NCBI RefSeq assembly: GCF_037975245.1
Contig: NC_092579.1
Location: forward strand, 11,886,678-11,950,677
Direction: 5' to 3'
DNA: 64,000 bases
DNA from: Apostichopus japonicus
Lineage: Eukaryota; Echinodermata; Holothuroidea; Aspidochirotida; Stichopodidae
In this document: positions 24,570 through 39,858 of the stretch, one piece after another
Layout of the letters: each line of letters begins with the position of its first letter
Numbering within the stretch: the first letter of the stretch is position 1
Position numbers and translations under genes: made by a program
Notes under the pieces: model-generated
The model's input: only the letters and a program-made list of their open reading frames with translations
Databases searched by the model: none
What the model was told of the DNA's origin: nothing

Positions 24570-27500
24570 AATAAATAGCTATAACCGATCTGCTATAGGC
24601 AATTGCATTGATTACGTCATATTTTCCTCGTGTCGAAGCTATACAATCGCCATATTGGATTTTTTTAACGTGTAGATCGTGTAGATGATGTCTCGAACCT
24701 ATGTGTTAACTAGGGTATATGGCCTCGTCTGGTCGCATTTTTGTTCCTTCAAGCCCAAACAGGCTCGAGTGAGCATTATTACGAAAAGATTGCGTTCATA
24801 AGGGACATTTTAGACGCTGATTTCGGGGATAATTTGTAAACATGTATGATGATTTGTAAATATACACACTAGGGAAACCATTTCCACGGTTGCTAAGGTA
24901 CATAACAGTGTACAGAAGCATACAGGGGGAAGCAGATCACAGGTTGCTAAGGTACACAATCAAACAATGGGCAAGCAATTCACGGGTTGCTAAGGTACAC
25001 AACAACTGGAGCATACAGGGGGCAAGCAATTCACGGGTTACTAATGTATACGGTAGTGTATTGAAGCACACTGGGGGCAAGTAGTCCACGGGTTGCTTAG
25101 GTACACTACAGTGTACAGAAACATACAGGGGCAAGCAATTCACGGGTTACTCAGATACACAATGGAGTACTGAAGCAAACAGGGGGCAAGCAGTTCACGA
25201 AATCTAAGGTACACAACGGAGTACTGAAGCATACAGGGGGCAAAAAGTTTACGGGTTGCTAAGGTTCACAACAGTGTACTGATGCTTACAGGGGGCAAGA
25301 AGTTCACGCGTTGCTAAGGTACAATGCAGTGAACTAAAACATACAGGGGGCAAAAAAGTTCACGGGTTGCTAAGGTTCACAACAGTGTACTGAAGTATAC
25401 AGGGGGCAAGCAATTCACGGCTTACTCAGGTACACAGCAGTGTACTGAAGCAAACAGGGGGCAAGCAGTTCACGGGTTGCTAAGGTACAATGCAGGGAAG
25501 TAAAAAAAAACAGGGGACAAGCAGTTCAGGGGTTACTAATGTATACGGTAGTGTACTGAAGCACACTGGGGGCAAGTAGTCCACGGGTTGCTTAGGTACA
25601 CTACAGTGTACAGAAACATACAGGGGCAAGCTGTTCACGGGTTGCTAAGGTACATATTGGGAACTTTTTGACGTGTATATGATGTCTAGAGGCTACCTGG
25701 TCAAATTTTTGTTCCTTCAGGGCCAAGCAGCCTCAAGTGAACATTATTTTTTGTGTAGATTGCGTCCATTTTGGACGATTTAGACGCTGATTTCGGGGAT
25801 AATTTGTTAATATGTATGATGATTTGTCAATAAATACACTAGGGAAACCATTTCCACGATCAATAAATAGCTATAACCGATCTGCTATAGGCAACTGCAG
25901 TGATTACGTCATCTTTTCCTCGTGTCGAAGCTATACAATCGCCATATTGGATTTTTTTTACGTGTAGATGATGTCTCGAACCTACGTGTTAACTAGGGTA
26001 TATGGCCTCGTCTGGTCGCATTTTTGTTCCTTCAAGCCCAGGCAGTCTCGAGTCAGCATTATTAAGTGTGGATTGAGTCCATAAGCGACGTTTTAGACGC
26101 TGATTTCGGGGATAATTTGTTAATATGTATGATGATTTGTCAATAAATACACTAGGGAAACCATTTCAACGGTCAATAGATAGCTATAACCGATCTGCTA
26201 TAGGCAACTGCAGTGATTACGTCATCTTTTCCTCGTGTCGAAGCTATACAATCGCCACATTGGATTTTTTTTTACGTGTAGATGATGTCTCGAACCTACG
26301 TGTTAACTAGGGTATATGGCCTCGTCTGGTCGCATTTTTGTTCCTTCAAGCCCAGGCAGTCTCGAGTCAGCATTATTAAGTGTGGATTGAGTCCATAAGC
26401 GACGTTTTAGACGCTGATTTCGGGGATAATTTGTAAACATGTATGATGATTTGTAAATATACACACTAGGGAAACCATTTCCACGGTTGCTAAGGTACAT
26501 AACAGTGTACAGAAGCATACAGGGGGAAGCAGATCACAGGTTGCTAAGGTACACAATCAAACAATGGGCAAGCAATTCACGGGTTGCTAAGGTACACAAT
26601 GGAGTACTGAAGCAAACAGGGGGCAAGCAGTTCACGAAATCTAAGGTACACAACGGAGTACTGGAGCATACAGAGGGCAAAAAGTTTACGGGTTGCTAAG
26701 GTTCACAACAGTGTACTGATGCTTACAGGGGGCAAGAAGTTCACGCGTTGCCAAGGTACAATGCAGTGAACTAAAACATACAGGGGGCAAAAAGTTCACG
26801 GGTTGCTAAGGTTCACAACAGTGTACTGAAGTATACAGGGGGCAAGCAATTCACGGGTTACTCAGGTACACAATGGAGTACTGAAGCAAACAGGGGGCAA
26901 GCAGTTCACGAAATCTAAGGTACACAACGGAGTACTGAAGCATACAGGGTGCAAAAAGTTTACGGGTTGATAAGGTTCACAACAGTGTACTGATGCTTAC
27001 AGGGGGCAAGAAGTTCACGCCTTGCTAAGGTACAATGCAGTGAACTAAAACATACAGGGGGAAAAGTTCACGAGTTGCTGAGGTTCACAACAGTGTACTG
27101 AAGTATACAGGGGGCAAGCAATTCACGGGTTTCTCAGGTACACAGCAGTGTACTGAAGCAAACAGGGGGCAAGCAGTTGACGGGTTGCTAAGGTACAATG
27201 CAGGGAAGTAAAACATACAGGGGACAAGCAGTTCAGGGGTTACTAATGTATACGGTAGTGTATTGAAGCACACTGGGGGCAAGTAGTCCACGGGTTGCTT
27301 AGGTACACTACAGTGTACAGAAACATACAGGGGCAAGCTGTTCACGGGTTGCTGATGTCTAGAGGCTACCTGGTCAAATTTTTGTTCCTTCGGGGCCAAG
27401 CAGCCTCAAGTGAACATTATTTTTTGTGTAGATTGCATCCTTTTGGGACGATTTAGACGCTGATTTCGGGGATAATTTGTTAATATGTATGATGATTTGT

Positions 27501-30500
27501 CAATGAAAACACTAGGGAAACCATTTCAACGGTCAATAAATAGCTATAACCGATCTGCTATAGGCAGCTGCAGTGATTACGTCATCCTTTCCTCGTGTCG
27601 AAGCTATACAATCGCCATATTGGATTGTTTTTACATGTAGATCGTGTAGATGATGTCTCGAACCTACGTGTTAACTAGGGTATATGGCCTCGTCTGGTCG
27701 CATGTTTGTTCCTTCAAGCCCAAGCAGGCTCGAGTCAGCATAATTACGAAAAGATTGCGTTCATAAGAGACATTTTAGACGCTGATTTCGGGGATAATTT
27801 GTAAACATGTATGATGATTTGTAAATATACACACTAGGGAAACCATTTCCACGGTTGCTAAGGTACATAACAGTGTACAGAAGCATACAGGGGGAAGCAG
27901 ATCACAGGTTGCTAAGGTACACAATCAAACAATGGGCAAGCAATTCACGGGTTGCTAAGGTACACAATGGATTACTGAAGCAAACAGGGGGCAAGCAGTT
28001 CACGAAATCTAAGGTACACAACGGAGTACTGGAGCATACAGGGGGCAAAAAAGTTTACGGGTTGCTAAGGTTCACAACAGTGTACTGATGCTTACAGGGG
28101 GCAAGAAGTTCACCCGTTGCTAAGGTACAATGCAGTGAACTAAAACATACAGGCGGCAAAAAGTTCACGGGTTGCTAAGGTTCACAACAGTGTACTGAAG
28201 TATACAGGGGGCAAGCAATTCACGGGTTACTCAGGTTCACAATGGAGTACTGAAGCAAACAGGGGGCAAGCAGTTGACGGGTTGCTAAGGTACAATGCAG
28301 GGAAGTAAAACATACAGGGAACAAGCAGTTCAGGGGTTACTAATGTATACGGTAGTGTACTGAAGCACACTGGGGGCAAGTAGTCCACGGGTTGCTTAGG
28401 TACACTACAGTGTACAGAAACATACAGGGGCAAGCTGTTCACGGGTTGCTAAGGTACATATTGGGGACTTTTTAACGTGTATATGATGTCTAGAGGCTAC
28501 CTGGTCAAATTTTTGTTCCTTCAGGGCCAAGCAGCCTCAAGTGAACATTATTTTTTGTGTAGATTGCGTCCATTTTGGACGATTTAGACGCTGATTTCGG
28601 GGATAATTTGTTAATATGTATGATGATTTGTCAATAAATACACTAGGGAAACCATTTCCACGATCAATAAATAGCTATAACCGATCTGCTATAGGCAACT
28701 GCAGTGATTACGTCATCTTTTCCTCGTGTCGAAGCTATACAATCGCCATATTGGATTTTTTTTACGTGTAGATGATGTCTCGAACCTACGTGTTAACTAG
28801 GGTATATGGCCTCGTCTGGTCGCATTTTTGTTCCTTCAAGCCCAGGCAGTCTCGAGTCAGCATTATTAAGTGTGGATTGAGTCCATAAGCGACGTTTTAG
28901 ACGCTGATTTCGGGGATAATTTGTTAATATGTATGATGATTTGTCAATAAATACACTAGGGAAACCATTTCAACGGTCAATAAATAGCTATAACCGATCT
29001 GCTATAGGCAACTGCAGTGATTACGTCATCTTTTCCTCGTGTCGAAGCTATACAATCGCCACATTGGATTTTTTTTTACGTGTAGATGATGTCTCGAACC
29101 TACGTGTTAACTAGGGTATATGGCCTCGTCTGGTCGCATTTTTGTTCCTTCAAGCCCAGGCAGTCTCGAGTCAGCATTATTAAGTGTGGATTGAGTCCAT
29201 AAGCGACGTTTTAGACGCTGATTTCGGGGATAATTTGTAAACATGTATGATGATTTGTAAATATACACACTAGGGAAACCATTTCCACGGGTTGCTAAGG
29301 TACATAACAGTGTACAGAAGCATACAGGGGGAAGCAGATCACAGGTTGCTAAGGTACACAATCAAACAATGGGCAAGCAATTCACGGGTTGCTAAGGTAC
29401 ACAATGGAGTACTGAAGCAAACAGGGGGCAAGCAGTTCACGAAATCTAAGGTACACAACGGAGTACTGGAGCATACAGGGGGCAAAAAGTTTACGGGTTG
29501 CTAAGGTTCACAACAGTGTACTGATGCTTACAGGGGGCAAGAAGTTCACGCGTTGCCAAGGTACAATGCAGTGAACTAAAACATACAGGGGGCAAAAAGT
29601 TCACGGGTTGCTAAGGTTCACAACAGTGTACTGAAGTATACAGGGGGCAAGCAATTCACGGGTTACTCAGGTACACAATGGAGTACTGAAGCAAACAGGG
29701 GGCAAGCAGTTCACGAAATCTAAGGTACACAACGGAGTACTGAAGCATACAGGGTGCAAAAAGTTTACGGGTTGCTAAGGTTCACAACAGTGTACTGATG
29801 CTTACAGGGGGCAAGAAGTTCACGCCTTGCTAAGGTACAATGCAGTGAACTAAAACATACAGGGGGAAAAGTTCACGAGTTGCTGAGGTTCACAACAGTG
29901 TACTGAAGTATACAGGGGGCAAGCAATTCACGGGTTTCTCAGGTACACAGCAGTGTACTGAAGCAAACAGGGGGCAAGCAGTTGACGGGTTGCTAAGGTA
30001 CAATGCAGGGAAGTAAAACATACAGGGGACAAGCAGTTCAGGGGTTACTAATGTATACGGTAGTGTATTGAAGCACACTGGGGGCAAGTAGTCCACGGGT
30101 TGCTTAGGTACACTACAGTGTACAGAAACATACAGGGGCAAGCTGTTCACGGGTTGCTGATGTCTAGAGGCTACCTGGTCAAATTTTTGTTCCTTCGGGG
30201 CCAAGCAGCCTCAAGTGAACATTATTTTTTGTGTAGATTGCATCCATTTTGGACGATTTAGACGCTGATTTCGGGGATAATTTGTTAATATGTATGATGA
30301 TTTGTCAATAAATACACTAGGGAAACCATTTCCACGATCAATAAATAGCTATAACCGATCTGCTATAGGCAACTGCAGTGATTACGTCATCTTTTCCTCG
30401 TGTCGAAGCTATACAATCGCCATATTGGATTTTTTTTACGTGTAGATGATGTCTCGAACCTACGTGTTAACTAGGGTATATGGCCTCGTCTGGTCGCATT

Positions 30501-32085
30501 TTTGTTCCTTCAAGCCCAGGCAGTCTCGAGTCAGCATTATTAAGTGTGGATTGAGTCCATAAGCGACGTTTTAGACGCTGATTTCGGGGATAATTTGTAA
30601 ATATCTATGATGACTTGTAAATAAATACACTAGGGAAACCATTTCCACGGTCAATAAATAGCTATAACCGATCTGCTATAGGCAATTGCATTGATTACGT
30701 CATATTTTCCTCGTGTCGAAGCTATACAATCGCCATATTGGATTTTTTTAACGTGTAGATCGTGTAGATGATGTCTCGAACCTACGTGTTAACTAGGGTA
30801 TATGGCCTCGTCTGGTCGCATTTTTGTTCCTTCAAGCCCAAACAGGCTCGAGTCAGCATTATTACGAAAAGATTGCGTTCATAAGGGACATTTTAGACGC
30901 TGATTTCGGGGATAATTTGTAAACATGTATGATGATTTGTAAATATACACACTAGGGAAACCATTTCCACGGTTGCTAAGGTACATAACAGTGTACAGAA
31001 GCATACAGGGGGAAGCAGATCACAGGTTGCTAAGGTACACAATCAAACAATGGGCAAGCAATTCACGGGTTGCTAAGGTACAATGCAGGGAAGTAAAAAA
31101 AACAGGGGACAAGCAGTTCAGGGGTTACTAATGTATACGGTAGTGTACTGAAGCACACTGGGGGCAAGTAGTCCACGGGTTGCTTAGGTACACTACAGTG
31201 TACAGAAATATACAGGGGCAAGCTGTTCACGGGTTGCTAAGGTACATATTGGGGACTTTTTAACGTGTATATGATGTCTAGAGGCTACCTGGTCAAATTT
31301 TTGTTCCTTCAGGGCCAAGCAGCCTCAAGTGAACATTATTTTTTGTGTAGATTGCGTCCATTTTGGACGATTTAGACGCTGATTTCGGGGATAATTTGTT
31401 AATATGTATGATGATTTGTCAATAAATACACTAGGGAAACCATTTCCACGGTCAATAAATAGCTATAACCGATCTGCTATAGGCAACTGCAGTGATTACG
31501 TCATCTTTTCCTCGTGTCGAAGCTATACAATCGCCATATTGGATTTTTTTTACGTGTAGATGATGTCTCGAACCTACGTGTTAACTAGGGTATATGGCCT
31601 CGTCTGGTCGCATATTTGTTCCTTCAAGCCCAGGCAGTCTCGAGTCAGCATTATTAAGTGTGGATTGAGTCCATAAGCGACGTTTTAGACGCTGATTTCG
31701 GGGATAATTTGTAAATATCTATGATGACTTGTCAATAAATACACTAGGGAAACCATTTCCACGGTCAATAAATAGCTATAACCGATCTGCTATAGGCAAT
31801 TGCATTGATTACGTCATATTTTCCTCGTGTCGAAGCTATACAATCGCCATATTGGATTTTTTTACGTGTAGATCGTGTAGATGATTTCTCGAACCTACGT
31901 GTTAACTAGGGTATATGGCCTCGTCTGGTCGCATTTTTGTTCCTTCAAGCCCAAACAGGCTCGAGTGAGCATTATTACGAAAAGATTGCGTTCATAAGGG
32001 ACATTTTAGACGCTGATTTCGGGGATAATTTGTAAACATGTATGATGATTTGTAAATATACACACTAGGGAAACCATTTCCACGG

Positions 32086-35000
32086 TTGCTAAGGTACATA
32101 ACAGTGTACAGAAGCATACAGGGGGAAGCAGATCACAGGTTGCTAAGGTACACAATCAAACAATGGGCAAGCAATTCACGGGTTGCTAAGGTACACAACA
32201 ACTGGAGCATACAGGGGGCAAGCAATTCACGGGTTACTCAGGTACACAATGGAGTACTGAAGCAAACAGGGGGAAAGCAGTTAACGAAATCTAAGGTACA
32301 CAACGGAGTACTGAAGCATACAGGGGCCAAAAAGTTTACGGGTTGCTAAGGTACAATGCAGGGAAGTAAAACATACAGGGGACAAGCAGTTCAGGGGTTA
32401 CTAATGTATACGGTAGTGTACTGAAGCACACTGGGGGCAAGTAGTCCACGGGTTGCTTAGGTACACTACAGTGTACAGAAACATACAGGGGCAAGCTGTT
32501 CACGGGTTGCTAAGGTACATATTGGGGAATTTTTAACGTGTATATGATGTCTAGAGGCTACCTGTTCAAATTTTTGTTCCTTCAGGGCCAAGCAGCCTCA
32601 AGTGAACAATATTTTTTGTGTAGATTGCGTCCATTTGGGACGATTTAGACGCTGATTTCGGGGATAATTTGTTAATATGTATGATGATTTGTCAATAAAT
32701 ACACTAGGGAAACCATTTCAACGGTCAATAAATAGCTATAACCGATCTGCTATAGGCAACTGCAGTGATTACGTCATCTTTTCCTCGTGTCGAAGCTATA
32801 CAATCGCCATATTGGATTTTTATTACGTGTAGATGATGTCTCGAACCTACGTGTTAACTAGGGTATATGGCCTCGTCTGGTCGCATTTTTGTTCCTTCAA
32901 GCCCAGGCAGTCTCGAGTCAGCATTATTAAGTGTGGATTGAGTCCATAAGCGACGTTTTAGACGCTGATTTCGGGGATAATTTGTAAACATGTATGATGA
33001 TTTGTAAATATACACACTAGGGAAACCATTTCCACGGTTGCTAGGGTACATAACAGTGTACAGAAGCATACAGGGGGAAGCAGATCACAAGTTGCTAAGG
33101 TACACAATCAAACAATGGGCAAGCAATTCACGGGTTGCTAAGGTACACAACAACTGGAGCATACAGGGGGCAAGCAATTCACGGGTTACTCAGGTACACA
33201 ATGGAGTACTGAAGCAAACAGGGGGAAAGCAGTTAACGAAATCTAAGGTACACAACGGAGTACTGAAGCATACAGGGGCCAAAAAGTTTACGGGTTGCTA
33301 AGGTACAATGCAGGGAAGTAAAACATACAGGGGACAAGCAGTTCAGGGGTTACTAATGTATACGGTAGTGTACTGAAGCACACTGGGGGCAAGTAGTCCA
33401 CGGGTTGCTTAGGTACACTACAGTGTACAGAAACATACAGGGGCAAGCTGTTCACGGGTTGCTAAGGTACATATTGGGGACTTTTTAACGTGTATATGAT
33501 GTCTAGAGGCTACCTGGTCAAATTTTTGTTCCTTCAGGGCCAAGCAGCCTCAAGTGAACAATATTTTTTGTGTAGATTGCGTCCATTTGGGACGATTTAG
33601 ACGCTGATTTCGGGGATAATTTGTTAATATGTATGATGATTTGTCAATAAATACACTAGGGAAACCATTTCAACGGTCAATAAATAGCTATAACCGATCT
33701 GCTATAGGCAACTGCAGTGATTACGTCATCTTTTCCTCGTGTCGAAGCTATACAATCGCCATATTGGATTTTTATTACGTGTAGATGATGTCTAAAACCT
33801 ACGTGTTAACTAGGGTATATGGCCTCGTCTGGTCGCATTTTTGTTCCTTCAAGCCCAGGCAGTCTCGAGTCAGCATTATTAAGTGTGGATTGAGTCCATA
33901 AGCGACGTTTTAGACGCTGATTTCGGGGATAATTTGTAAACATGTATGATGATTTGTAAATATACACACTAAGGAAACCATTTCCACGGTTGCTAAGGTA
34001 CATAACAGTGTACAGAAGCATACAGGGGGAAGCAGATCACAGGTTGCTAAGGTACACAATCAAACAATGGGCAAGCAATTCACGGGTTGCTAAGGTACAC
34101 AACAACTGGAGCATACAGGGGGCAAGCAATTCACGGGTTACTCAGGTACACAATGGAGTACTAAAGCAAACAGGGGGAAAGCTGTTAACGAAATCTAAGG
34201 TACACAACGGAGTACTGAAGCATACAGGGGGCAAAAAGTTTACGGGTTGCTAAGGTTCACAACAGTGTACTGATGCTTACAGGGGGCAAGAAGTTCACGC
34301 GTTGCTAAGGTACAATGCAGTGAACTAAAACATACAGGGGGCAAAAAGTTCACGGGTTGCTAAGGTTCACAACAGTGTACTGAAGTATACAGGGGGCAAG
34401 CAATTCACGGCTTACTCAGGTACACAGCAGTGTACTGAAGCAAACAGGGGGCAAGCAGTTCACGGGTTGGTAAGGTACAATGCAGGGAAGTAAAACATAC
34501 AGGGGACAAGCAGTTCAGGGGTTACTAATGTATACGGTAGTGTACTGAAGCACACTGGGGGCAAGTAGTCCACGGGTTGCTTAGGTACACTACAGTGTAC
34601 AGAAACATACAGGGGCAAGCAATTCACGGGTTACTCAGATACACAATGGAGTACTGAAGCAAACAGGGGGCAAGCAGTTCACGAAATCTAAGGTACACAA
34701 CGGAGTACTGAAGCATACAAGGGGCAAAAAGTTTACGGGTTGCTAAGGTTCACAACAGTGTACTGATGCTTACAGGGGGCAAGAAGTTCACGCGTTGCTA
34801 AGGTACAATGCAGTGAACTAAAACATACAGGGGGCAAAAAGTTTACGGGTTGCTAAGGTTCACAACAGTGTACTGAAGTATACAGGGGGCAAGCAATTCA
34901 CGGCTTACTCAGGTACACAGCAGTGTACTGAAGCAAACAGGGGGCAAGCAGTTCACGGGTTGCTAAGGTACAATGCAGGGAAGTAAAACATACAGGGGAC

Positions 35001-35971
35001 AAGCAGTTCAGGGGTTACTAATGTATACGGTAGTGTACTGAAGCACACTGGGGGCACGGGTTGCTTAGGTACACTACAGTGTACAGCAACATACATGGGC
35101 AAGCTGTTCACGGGTTGCTAAGGTACATATTGGGGAATTTTTAACGTGTATATGATGTCTAGAGGCTACCTGGTCAAATTTTTGTTCCTTCAGGGCCAGG
35201 GCCAAGCAGCCTCAAGTGAACATTATTTTTTGTGTAGATTGCGTCCATTTGGGACGATTTAGACGCTGATTTCGGGGATAATTTGTTAATATGTATGATG
35301 ATTTGTCAATAAATACACTAGGGAAACCATTTCAACGGTCAATAAATAGCTATAACCGATCTGCTATAGGCAACTGCAGTGATTACGTCATCTTTTCCTC
35401 GTGTCGAAGCTATACAATCGCCATATTGGATTTTTTTACGTGTAGATGATGTCTCGAACCTACGTGTTAACTAGGGTATATGGCCTCGTCTGGTCGCATT
35501 TTTGTTCCTTCAAGCCCAGGCAGTCTCGAGTCAGCATTATTAAGTGTGGATTGAGTCCATAAGCGACGTTTTAGACGCTGATTTCGGGGATAATTTGTAA
35601 ATATCTATGATGACTTGTCAATAAATACACTAGGGAAACCATTTCCACGGTCAATAAATAGCTATAACCGATCTGCTATAGGCAATTGCATTGATTACGT
35701 CATATTTTCCTCGTGTCGAAGCTATACAATCGCCATATTGGATTTTTTTACGTGTAGATCGTGTAGATGATTTCTCGAACCTACGTGTTAACTAGGGTAT
35801 ATGGCCTCGTCTGGTCGCATTTTTGTTCCTTCAAGCCCAAACAGGCTCGAGTGAGCATTATTACGAAAAGATTGCGTTCATAAGGGACATTTTAGACGCT
35901 GATTTCGGGGATAATTTGTAAACATGTATGATGATTTGTAAATATACACACTAGGGAAACCATTTCCACGG
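32086..35971 (+). repeat. Higher-order repeat copy 1 (~3,886 bp)
   Basis: Composed of two 952-bp modules (433-bp B block plus 519-bp A block) and one 1,982-bp module (1,137-bp B block plus 845-bp A block). The next copy starts immediately after, at 35,972. Confidence 0.9.
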
Positions 35972-38900
35972 TTGCTAAGGTACATAACAGTGTACAGAAG
36001 CATACAGGGGGAAGCAGATCACAGGTTGCTAAGGTACACAATCAAACAATGGGCAAGCAATTCACGGGTTGCTAAGGTACACAACAACTGGAGCATACAG
36101 GGGGCAAGCAATTCACGGGTTACTCAGGTACACAATGGAGTACTGAAGCAAACAGGGGGAAAGCAGTTAACGAAATCTAAGGTACACAACGGAGTACTGA
36201 AGCATACAGGGGCCAAAAAGTTTACGGGTTGCTAAGGTACAATGCAGGGAAGTAAAACATACAGGGGACAAGCAGTTCAGGGGTTACTAATGTATACGGT
36301 AGTGTACTGAAGCACACTGGGGGCAAGTAGTCCACGGGTTGCTTAGGTACACTACAGTGTACAGAAACATACAGGGGCAAGCTGTTCACGGGTTGCTAAG
36401 GTACATATTGGGGAATTTTTAACGTGTATATGATGTCTAGAGGCTACCTGTTCAAATTTTTGTTCCTTCAGGGCCAAGCAGCCTCAAGTGAACAATATTT
36501 TTTGTGTAGATTGCGTCCATTTGGGACGATTTAGACGCTGATTTCGGGGATAATTTGTTAATATGTATGATGATTTGTCAATAAATACACTAGGGAAACC
36601 ATTTCAACGGTCAATAAATAGCTATAACCGATCTGCTATAGGCAACTGCAGTGATTACGTCATCTTTTCCTCGTGTCGAAGCTATACAATCGCCATATTG
36701 GATTTTTATTACGTGTAGATGATGTCTCGAACCTACGTGTTAACTAGGGTATATGGCCTCGTCTGGTCGCATTTTTGTTCCTTCAAGCCCAGGCAGTCTC
36801 GAGTCAGCATTATTAAGTGTGGATTGAGTCCATAAGCGACGTTTTAGACGCTGATTTCGGGGATAATTTGTAAACATGTATGATGATTTGTAAATATACA
36901 CACTAGGGAAACCATTTCCACGGTTGCTAGGGTACATAACAGTGTACAGAAGCATACAGGGGGAAGCAGATCACAAGTTGCTAAGGTACACAATCAAACA
37001 ATGGGCAAGCAATTCACGGGTTGCTAAGGTACACAACAACTGGAGCATACAGGGGGCAAGCAATTCACGGGTTACTCAGGTACACAATGGAGTACTGAAG
37101 CAAACAGGGGGAAAGCAGTTAACGAAATCTAAGGTACACAACGGAGTACTGAAGCATACAGGGGCCAAAAAGTTTACGGGTTGCTAAGGTACAATGCAGG
37201 GAAGTAAAACATACAGGGGACAAGCAGTTCAGGGGTTACTAATGTATACGGTAGTGTACTGAAGCACACTGGGGGCAAGTAGTCCACGGGTTGCTTAGGT
37301 ACACTACAGTGTACAGAAACATACAGGGGCAAGCTGTTCACGGGTTGCTAAGGTACATATTGGGGACTTTTTAACGTGTATATGATGTCTAGAGGCTACC
37401 TGGTCAAATTTTTGTTCCTTCAGGGCCAAGCAGCCTCAAGTGAACAATATTTTTTGTGTAGATTGCGTCCATTTGGGACGATTTAGACGCTGATTTCGGG
37501 GATAATTTGTTAATATGTATGATGATTTGTCAATAAATACACTAGGGAAACCATTTCAACGGTCAATAAATAGCTATAACCGATCTGCTATAGGCAACTG
37601 CAGTGATTACGTCATCTTTTCCTCGTGTCGAAGCTATACAATCGCCATATTGGATTTTTATTACGTGTAGATGATGTCTAAAACCTACGTGTTAACTAGG
37701 GTATATGGCCTCGTCTGGTCGCATTTTTGTTCCTTCAAGCCCAGGCAGTCTCGAGTCAGCATTATTAAGTGTGGATTGAGTCCATAAGCGACGTTTTAGA
37801 CGCTGATTTCGGGGATAATTTGTAAACATGTATGATGATTTGTAAATATACACACTAAGGAAACCATTTCCACGGTTGCTAAGGTACATAACAGTGTACA
37901 GAAGCATACAGGGGGAAGCAGATCACAGGTTGCTAAGGTACACAATCAAACAATGGGCAAGCAATTCACGGGTTGCTAAGGTACACAACAACTGGAGCAT
38001 ACAGGGGGCAAGCAATTCACGGGTTACTCAGGTACACAATGGAGTACTAAAGCAAACAGGGGGAAAGCTGTTAACGAAATCTAAGGTACACAACGGAGTA
38101 CTGAAGCATACAGGGGGCAAAAAGTTTACGGGTTGCTAAGGTTCACAACAGTGTACTGATGCTTACAGGGGGCAAGAAGTTCACGCGTTGCTAAGGTACA
38201 ATGCAGTGAACTAAAACATACAGGGGGCAAAAAGTTCACGGGTTGCTAAGGTTCACAACAGTGTACTGAAGTATACAGGGGGCAAGCAATTCACGGCTTA
38301 CTCAGGTACACAGCAGTGTACTGAAGCAAACAGGGGGCAAGCAGTTCACGGGTTGGTAAGGTACAATGCAGGGAAGTAAAACATACAGGGGACAAGCAGT
38401 TCAGGGGTTACTAATGTATACGGTAGTGTACTGAAGCACACTGGGGGCAAGTAGTCCACGGGTTGCTTAGGTACACTACAGTGTACAGAAACATACAGGG
38501 GCAAGCAATTCACGGGTTACTCAGATACACAATGGAGTACTGAAGCAAACAGGGGGCAAGCAGTTCACGAAATCTAAGGTACACAACGGAGTACTGAAGC
38601 ATACAAGGGGCAAAAAGTTTACGGGTTGCTAAGGTTCACAACAGTGTACTGATGCTTACAGGGGGCAAGAAGTTCACGCGTTGCTAAGGTACAATGCAGT
38701 GAACTAAAACATACAGGGGGCAAAAAGTTTACGGGTTGCTAAGGTTCACAACAGTGTACTGAAGTATACAGGGGGCAAGCAATTCACGGCTTACTCAGGT
38801 ACACAGCAGTGTACTGAAGCAAACAGGGGGCAAGCAGTTCACGGGTTGCTAAGGTACAATGCAGGGAAGTAAAACATACAGGGGACAAGCAGTTCAGGGG

Positions 38901-39858
38901 TTACTAATGTATACGGTAGTGTACTGAAGCACACTGGGGGCACGGGTTGCTTAGGTACACTACAGTGTACAGCAACATACATGGGCAAGCTGTTCACGGG
39001 TTGCTAAGGTACATATTGGGGAATTTTTAACGTGTATATGATGTCTAGAGGCTACCTGGTCAAATTTTTGTTCCTTCAGGGCCAGGGCCAAGCAGCCTCA
39101 AGTGAACATTATTTTTTGTGTAGATTGCGTCCATTTGGGACGATTTAGACGCTGATTTCGGGGATAATTTGTTAATATGTATGATGATTTGTCAATAAAT
39201 ACACTAGGGAAACCATTTCAACGGTCAATAAATAGCTATAACCGATCTGCTATAGGCAACTGCAGTGATTACGTCATCTTTTCCTCGTGTCGAAGCTATA
39301 CAATCGCCATATTGGATTTTTTTACGTGTAGATGATGTCTCGAACCTACGTGTTAACTAGGGTATATGGCCTCGTCTGGTCGCATTTTTGTTCCTTCAAG
39401 CCCAGGCAGTCTCGAGTCAGCATTATTAAGTGTGGATTGAGTCCATAAGCGACGTTTTAGACGCTGATTTCGGGGATAATTTGTAAATATCTATGATGAC
39501 TTGTCAATAAATACACTAGGGAAACCATTTCCACGGTCAATAAATAGCTATAACCGATCTGCTATAGGCAATTGCAGTGATTACGTCATCTTTTCCTCGT
39601 GTCGAAGCTATACAATCGCCATATTGGATTTTTTTAACGTGTAGATCGTGTAGATGATGTCTCGAACCTACGTGTTAACTAGGGTATATGGCCTCGTCTG
39701 GTCGCATTTTTGTTCCTTCAAGCCCAAGCAGGCTCGAGTCAGCATTATTACGAAAAGATTGCGTTCATAAGGGACATTTTAGACGCTGATTTCGGGGATA
39801 ATTTGTAAACATGTATGATGATTTGTAAATATACACACTAGGGAAACCATTTTCACGG
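35972..39858 (+). repeat. Higher-order repeat copy 2 (~3,887 bp)
   Basis: Head-to-tail with copy 1. Internal landmarks at 35,972, 36,924 and 37,876 are each exactly 3,886 bp from those of copy 1. It carries the same private variants, including GTTGCTAGGG at the start of the second module, ACACACTAAGG before the third, and GGCCAGGGCCAAG near its end. Confidence 0.9.
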
